From: Pedobacter sp014947265
GTDB lineage: Bacteria; Bacteroidota; Bacteroidia; Sphingobacteriales; Sphingobacteriaceae
Direction of reading: 5' to 3'
Assembly (NCBI RefSeq): GCF_014947265.1
Contig: NZ_JADCNK010000001.1
Span: 372,001 to 436,000 of the forward strand
DNA: 64,000 nucleotides
The notes below the pieces were generated by a model, which saw only the letters and a program-made list of their open reading frames with translations, was not told where the DNA came from and did not search any database. How positions within the stretch are numbered: the stretch's first letter is position 1; the number at the start of each line of letters is the position of its first letter. Shown one piece after another: positions 60,896 through 64,000 of this stretch. The translations under genes were made by a program, and so were the position numbers.

Positions 60896-61297
60896 CTAAT
60901 TCCTAAAAATGCAATTGAAAATATGCAAAGCAATCCGCGAGGATAATGGCGGTGCTTTGTTCGAAATTTTACTAAAAAACTTCGGACTGATGCTGCTCAG
61001 AAATGCTAAAACCGGAGGATGGAGGAAAAGCTGAATAGAAAACAGTTTAGGCATTTGTAACTCGGCCTCTGCATGATGACTATCTTTTACCTTAACTGTT
61101 ACCTGGGTGTTTTTGCAACAACCGTCATCTTTCTTCTCAGCAGGAATATCCTTGCAGAATTTGCACGAAGCCTCATTGCTAAAAAGTTTAACGTTTTCTA
61201 GTTTGCCACCACAGAAATGGAGGCTTAAAGCCAAACCCATAACACTAACTGCATAGAATACGGCCAAAGAAAGTGCTATTTTTTGTTTTAACTTCAT
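60896..61297 (-). CDS. HYC_CC_PP family membrane protein
   Basis: About 133 residues from the ATG at 61297 (MKLKQKIALSLAVFYAVSVM); the frame extends upstream to 61357. An N-terminal membrane helix is followed by SLHFCGGKLENVKLF (the HYC position is HFC here), ASCKFC, DDGCCKNTQ and a C-terminal APPLSSRIALHIFNCIFRN, which are the elements that name the family. The Cys-rich extracytoplasmic part suggests soft-metal binding; function is not established. It is the most upstream leftward gene of the metal-related block, although a repeat separates it from the HMA gene. Confidence 0.8.
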   Translation of the reverse strand: MKLKQKIALSLAVFYAVSVMGLALSLHFCGGKLENVKLFSNEASCKFCKDIPAEKKDDGCCKNTQVTVKVKDSHHAEAELQMPKLFSIQLFLHPPVLAFLSSISPKFFSKISNKAPPLSSRIALHIFNCIFRN

Positions 61298-61302
61298 TGA
61301 TA

Positions 61303-61310
61303 CAAAGGTA
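61303..61310 (-). promoter_or_regulatory. Candidate -7 element for the HYC_CC_PP gene
   Basis: TACCTTTG on the minus strand ends five bases before the ATG at 61297, so transcription would start at or next to the start codon. Confidence 0.45.
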
Positions 61311-61391
61311 AAGTAAAAATTATCGAATAAAGCTGCGATTTCTTTAATGAATTTCATTTTTTAGCTTAATTTAGCCTCAAACACAAGTTAA

Positions 61392-62093
61392 ATGAAGAAA
61401 ATATTATTATTCCTTTGCGCTTTTTCAGTCCTTACTGCCTATGCTGCAAAGCCTAAAAATCAGTATGTACGCATTAAAACCGAATTTGGAGAATGTATTA
61501 TTAAGCTATATAACCAAACGCCTTTACACCGTGATAATTTTTTAAAACTGGTTAAACAGGGCTACTACAATGATGTTTTGTTTCACAGGGTGATTAAAGA
61601 TTTTATGATCCAGGGTGGTGATCCGGATTCGAGAAATGCCAAACCAGATTCATTGTTGGGTGAAGGAGGACCGAAGTACACCATTCCGGCAGAGTTTAAT
61701 GATAGCTTGTTTCACAAAAAAGGCGTTCTGGCTGCTGCCAGGGAAGGTGATGATGTTAATCCGGCCAAAGCATCAAGTGGTAGTCAGTTTTACCTGGTAC
61801 AGGGTAAGGTTTTTACCGATCAGCAGTTAAACAGTGTAGAAGAGAAACGTTTAAAATTTAAAATCCCTGAATGGCAGCGTGAGGTTTATAAAACAATAGG
61901 GGGCAGCCCACATTTAGACCGCAATTATACTGTTTATGGCGAAATTGTGGTTGGCTTGGATATGGTAGATAAAATTGCCGCTCTGGAAACTGATAAAAAC
62001 AACCGCCCAAAACAGGATGTTAAAATGGAAGTTACCGTTTTAAAAAGAAGAGCTGCAAAAAAATTGGAGAAACAACTATTGCAGATCCCCTGA
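61392..62093 (+). CDS. Peptidylprolyl isomerase, cyclophilin type
   Basis: A 233-residue exported cyclophilin: a signal peptide (MKKILLFLCAFSVLTAYA), then the catalytic domain with LFHRVIKDFMIQGGDPDSRN, GVLAAAREGDDVNPAKASSG, SQFYLVQGK and VYGEIVVGLDMVDKI. It should speed proline isomerisation during folding of periplasmic proteins. An extra 25-residue insertion around QQLNSVEEKRLKFKIPEWQR and a basic C-terminal tail (KRRAAKKLEKQ) distinguish it from short cyclophilins. Monocistronic, convergent with the toxin gene. Confidence 0.93.
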   Translation: MKKILLFLCAFSVLTAYAAKPKNQYVRIKTEFGECIIKLYNQTPLHRDNFLKLVKQGYYNDVLFHRVIKDFMIQGGDPDSRNAKPDSLLGEGGPKYTIPAEFNDSLFHKKGVLAAAREGDDVNPAKASSGSQFYLVQGKVFTDQQLNSVEEKRLKFKIPEWQREVYKTIGGSPHLDRNYTVYGEIVVGLDMVDKIAALETDKNNRPKQDVKMEVTVLKRRAAKKLEKQLLQIP

Positions 62094-62104
62094 AGATAAG
62101 ATGG

Positions 62105-62395
62105 TTATGTAATCAAGGGGTCTTGTCTGTTGTCAAAAAAGAATAAAATTCTTATGTCTTCTTGGTTAATGTGATAGTAGAAAGAAGTATATTTAGAAAT
62201 TACACCTTTTCTTACCTGGCTATTTAGTGCAATAGGCTCATAGATAAAGGGCAAGATGGCAATTAAATCAATTTTTTTATAAACGGTTTGGATAAATTTT
62301 TCAGCGTGGTAATATCCCCAGGTTTCTTCAATGAAAATCCCAATTCCCAGCAGTGTTTCGTATGCTTCTTCTGAAAAAGAAACGGTTAATGCCAT
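62105..62395 (-). CDS. RelE/ParE family toxin
   Basis: A 96-residue protein of the RelE/ParE superfamily: VSFSEEAYETLLGIGIFIEE, WGYYHAEKFIQTVYKKIDLI, a strand region PFIYEPIALNSQVRKGVISK and YTSFYYHINQEDIRILFFFD near the end. RelE-type members cut mRNA on the ribosome, ParE-type members poison gyrase; sequence alone does not tell which. It overlaps the antitoxin gene upstream by 10 bp and follows it in the usual antitoxin-first order. Confidence 0.82.
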   Translation of the reverse strand: MALTVSFSEEAYETLLGIGIFIEETWGYYHAEKFIQTVYKKIDLIAILPFIYEPIALNSQVRKGVISKYTSFYYHINQEDIRILFFFDNRQDPLIT

Positions 62396-62616
62396 TTTTC
62401 AGAAAGTCTTCTTTTAACTTCATCATACGGAATTAGCTTGCCCTCTTTAGCTTGTTGTAGCCCTCTTTTAATTCCCTCTTGAACGTGCTTTGGTAATTCT
62501 TCCAGCACAACCTTTTCATTGTAGTTTAAAAGCATGTCCAACTCTGATAAAAGATTTTCATCATCCGTTTCGAACACTTTTTTTGCAATCTCTATTTTTA
62601 ACTCCTCGATGCTCAT
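62386..62616 (-). CDS. Antitoxin of the RelE/ParE pair
   Basis: About 76 residues from the ATG at 62616 (MSIEELKIEIAKKVFETDDE); the frame opens 21 bp earlier. It is highly helical and charged, ending IKRGLQQAKEGKLIPYDEVK then RRLSEKWH, the tail pattern of small Bacteroidota antitoxins partnered with RelE/ParE toxins. The C-terminal part probably wraps around the toxin; no clear DNA-binding domain is evident at this size. It overlaps the toxin gene by 10 bp, so the two are one operon. Confidence 0.78.
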   Translation of the reverse strand: MSIEELKIEIAKKVFETDDENLLSELDMLLNYNEKVVLEELPKHVQEGIKRGLQQAKEGKLIPYDEVKRRLSEKWH

Positions 62617-62619
62617 AAA

Positions 62620-62627
62620 CAAATTTA
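62620..62627 (-). promoter_or_regulatory. Candidate -7 element for the toxin-antitoxin operon
   Basis: TAAATTTG on the minus strand fits TAnnTTTG and ends three bases before the antitoxin ATG at 62616, so it would give a leaderless transcript. Confidence 0.35.
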
Positions 62628-62714
62628 ATGAAAGCAAATCTTAATTACTAAGCATTTATTCAATTAATTTCTAAATTTACCGCCCACAACAATTGAAATT
62701 TACTGAATGAAACT

Positions 62715-62753
62715 ATCATGATTTACTATCACTCAGTGATAAAAAATCATGAT
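62715..62753. repeat. Hairpin repeat, family F copy 2
   Basis: Outer arms ATCATGATTT / AAATCATGAT (10 bp) enclose an inner hairpin TATCACT-C-AGTGATA. With the flank TGCTTCA it resembles 59374-59421. It lies just ahead of the exonuclease III gene. Confidence 0.7.
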
Positions 62754-62786
62754 TGCTTCATCACCATTGAAAACTGAATTTAACTG

Positions 62787-63554
62787 ATGAAAATTATTTC
62801 CTATAACGTAAACGGAATTAGGGCAGCAAGTACCAAAAACTTTTTTGGCTGGTTACAAGCTACAAACGCCGACATGGTCTGTTTGCAGGAAGTAAAGGCG
62901 CTGCCTTCGCAAATCCCTGAAATTATTGGACTGATTGAGCAGTTGGGTTATCACCATTATTGGTTCCCGGCAGAGAAAAAAGGATATAGCGGCGTAGCCA
63001 TTTTATGTAAAATTAAACCTAAACATGTAGAATTTGGCTGCGGTGAAGAATGGATCGATAAAGAGGGAAGGATTTTAAGGGCTGATTTTGATAATTTCTC
63101 CTTAATGAGCTTATATATGCCCTCCGGATCAAGCGGCGATGAAAGGCAGGTTAAAAAGTACGAATTTATGCAGTTTTTTGATGGGTATATCGGAGACTTG
63201 CGTAAAGAGATCCCAAATTTGATAGTAAGTGGTGATTATAACATCTGCCACACTGCTATTGACATCCATAATCCAAAATCGAATGCTAATTCTTCAGGGT
63301 TTTTGCCAGAGGAAAGAGAATGGATGCAATTATTTTTGAATAACGGTTTCATCGATACTTTTCGTCATTTCAATAAAGACCCGCATCATTACACCTGGTG
63401 GAGTTACCGTGCCGGATCACGAGGGAAGAACCTGGGCTGGCGTATCGATTACCACCTGGCAACAAGACCAATGGAAAGCCGTTTGAAAAATGTAAGGATT
63501 TTACCCGACGCCATACATTCTGATCATTGTCCGGTTCTATTGGAAATGGAATAA
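62787..63554 (+). CDS. xth: Exodeoxyribonuclease III
   Basis: A 255-residue Mg-dependent endonuclease/exonuclease/phosphatase-fold enzyme for base-excision repair, acting on abasic sites and 3' blocked ends. Motifs: SYNVNGIRAASTKNFFGWLQ, VCLQEVKA (catalytic Glu), SLYMPSGSS, VSGDYNICHTAIDIHNPKSN (Asp/Asn), WWSYRAGSRGKNLGWRIDYH and the end AIHSDHCPVLLEME with Asp-His. The length is normal. The family F hairpin precedes it by 33 bp. Confidence 0.94.
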   Translation: MKIISYNVNGIRAASTKNFFGWLQATNADMVCLQEVKALPSQIPEIIGLIEQLGYHHYWFPAEKKGYSGVAILCKIKPKHVEFGCGEEWIDKEGRILRADFDNFSLMSLYMPSGSSGDERQVKKYEFMQFFDGYIGDLRKEIPNLIVSGDYNICHTAIDIHNPKSNANSSGFLPEEREWMQLFLNNGFIDTFRHFNKDPHHYTWWSYRAGSRGKNLGWRIDYHLATRPMESRLKNVRILPDAIHSDHCPVLLEME

Positions 63555-63638
63555 TGTAAGATGTAAAATGGATCAGGGATTTACAAATTCAGATCCTGAT
63601 TACCCGATACTTTTACTCATACTCAATAAACGAACCAA

Positions 63639-64000
63639 ATGCTAATCACCAATATAAAAGGCCTTATAGGTCTTCACCCTAAAAATAAATTAGTGCTTCG
63701 TGGCAGCGAGCTTGATCATTTACCTGTTCTCGAAAATGCCTGGCTTTTGATAGAAGATGGCCTGATCAAAGATTTTGGTGAAATGGATTCAATCCCTTCT
63801 CATATCTCAAATCTTTCCTCTCATATCTCGGCACAAGGTCGCTACGTTTTCCCATCGTGGTGCGACAGTCATACTCATATTGTTTTTGCGGCCTCACGGG
63901 AAGAAGAGTTTGCGATGAAAATCCAGGGAAAAACCTACGAAGAAATTGCCGTAGCAGGTGGAGGGATTTTAAATTCGGCCAATAAGCTTCAAAAAGCAAC
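63639..64000 (+). CDS. hutI: Imidazolonepropionase, N-terminal part
   Basis: The gene runs off the window; only about 120 residues are present from the ATG at 63639 (MLITNIKGLIGLHPKNKLVL). It belongs to the metal-dependent hydrolase family: the early beta segment ends ISAQGRYVFPSWCDSHTHIV, where the SHTH motif binds the metal, then FAASREEEFAMKIQGKTYEE and IAVAGGGILNSANKL, which match HutI. HutI hydrolyses 4-imidazolone-5-propanoate to N-formimino-glutamate in histidine degradation. It is 84 bp after exonuclease III on the same strand. Confidence 0.87.
   Translation, partial: MLITNIKGLIGLHPKNKLVLRGSELDHLPVLENAWLLIEDGLIKDFGEMDSIPSHISNLSSHISAQGRYVFPSWCDSHTHIVFAASREEEFAMKIQGKTYEEIAVAGGGILNSANKLQKA

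Overview
The window is chromosomal DNA from a low-GC Bacteroidota bacterium, most likely a Sphingobacteriaceae member close to Pedobacter. The evidence is the protein repertoire (DUF4175, DUF2911, DUF6952, HYC_CC_PP and DUF3347 families, B12-controlled MetE, gamma carbonic anhydrase), repeated matches to the Bacteroidota promoter -7 element TAnnTTTG, and dispersed palindromic repeats between genes. Genes are dense, lie on both strands in short operons, and look like core genome. I see no phage, integron, CRISPR array, rRNA or tRNA gene.

Layout. 1-4.5 kb: C-terminus of mfd, a DUF3820 gene, a DsbA/FrnE oxidoreductase and a large secreted M14 peptidase. 4.7-8.6 kb: an adenosylcobalamin riboswitch in front of metE, then a thioesterase and a methyltransferase. 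8.8-12.2 kb: cdsA, DUF2007 and CPBP protease leftward; dusB and apaG rightward. 12.7-20.8 kb: zinc protease, FAD oxidoreductase, purU, rmuC, thiL, a dicarboxylate symporter and nadA. 21.2-30.2 kb: nadB (divergent from nadA), gamma carbonic anhydrase, an Ig-like lipoprotein, mnmG, an ABC-F ATPase and ybeY. Two parS-like palindromes between mnmG and the ABC-F gene suggest that the replication origin is not far away.

30.4-39.7 kb: a 1105-residue DUF4175 membrane protein; a secreted GDPD-GH16 fusion next to a Tat-exported phospholipase C; a DUF2911 protein and a small membrane protein. 40.1-44.7 kb: a four-gene EmrAB/TolC-type efflux operon led by its TetR regulator, with a palindromic operator inside the promoter. 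44.9-55.7 kb: ppc, a peroxiredoxin-thioredoxin-DUF6952 operon, an S9 peptidase, a shrunken FAD-oxidoreductase relative, an aldehyde dehydrogenase, a YfiT-type thiol transferase and a DUF6265-like protein.

55.7-61.3 kb is the most interesting block. Nearly all genes run leftward and most carry Cys- or Met-rich metal-binding signatures: an HMA-MauE-like membrane fusion, YceI, an AraC-type HTH fused to an MxCxxC ferredoxin-like domain, DUF3347, a beta-barrel protein, an exported HMA protein and HYC_CC_PP. I read it as a copper (or related soft metal) handling locus with its own one-component sensor. 61.4-64 kb: cyclophilin, a RelE/ParE-type toxin-antitoxin pair, exonuclease III and the start of hutI.

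Intergenic DNA holds several families of dispersed inverted repeats. Many of them share CGTCAT...ATGACG ends around different interiors.
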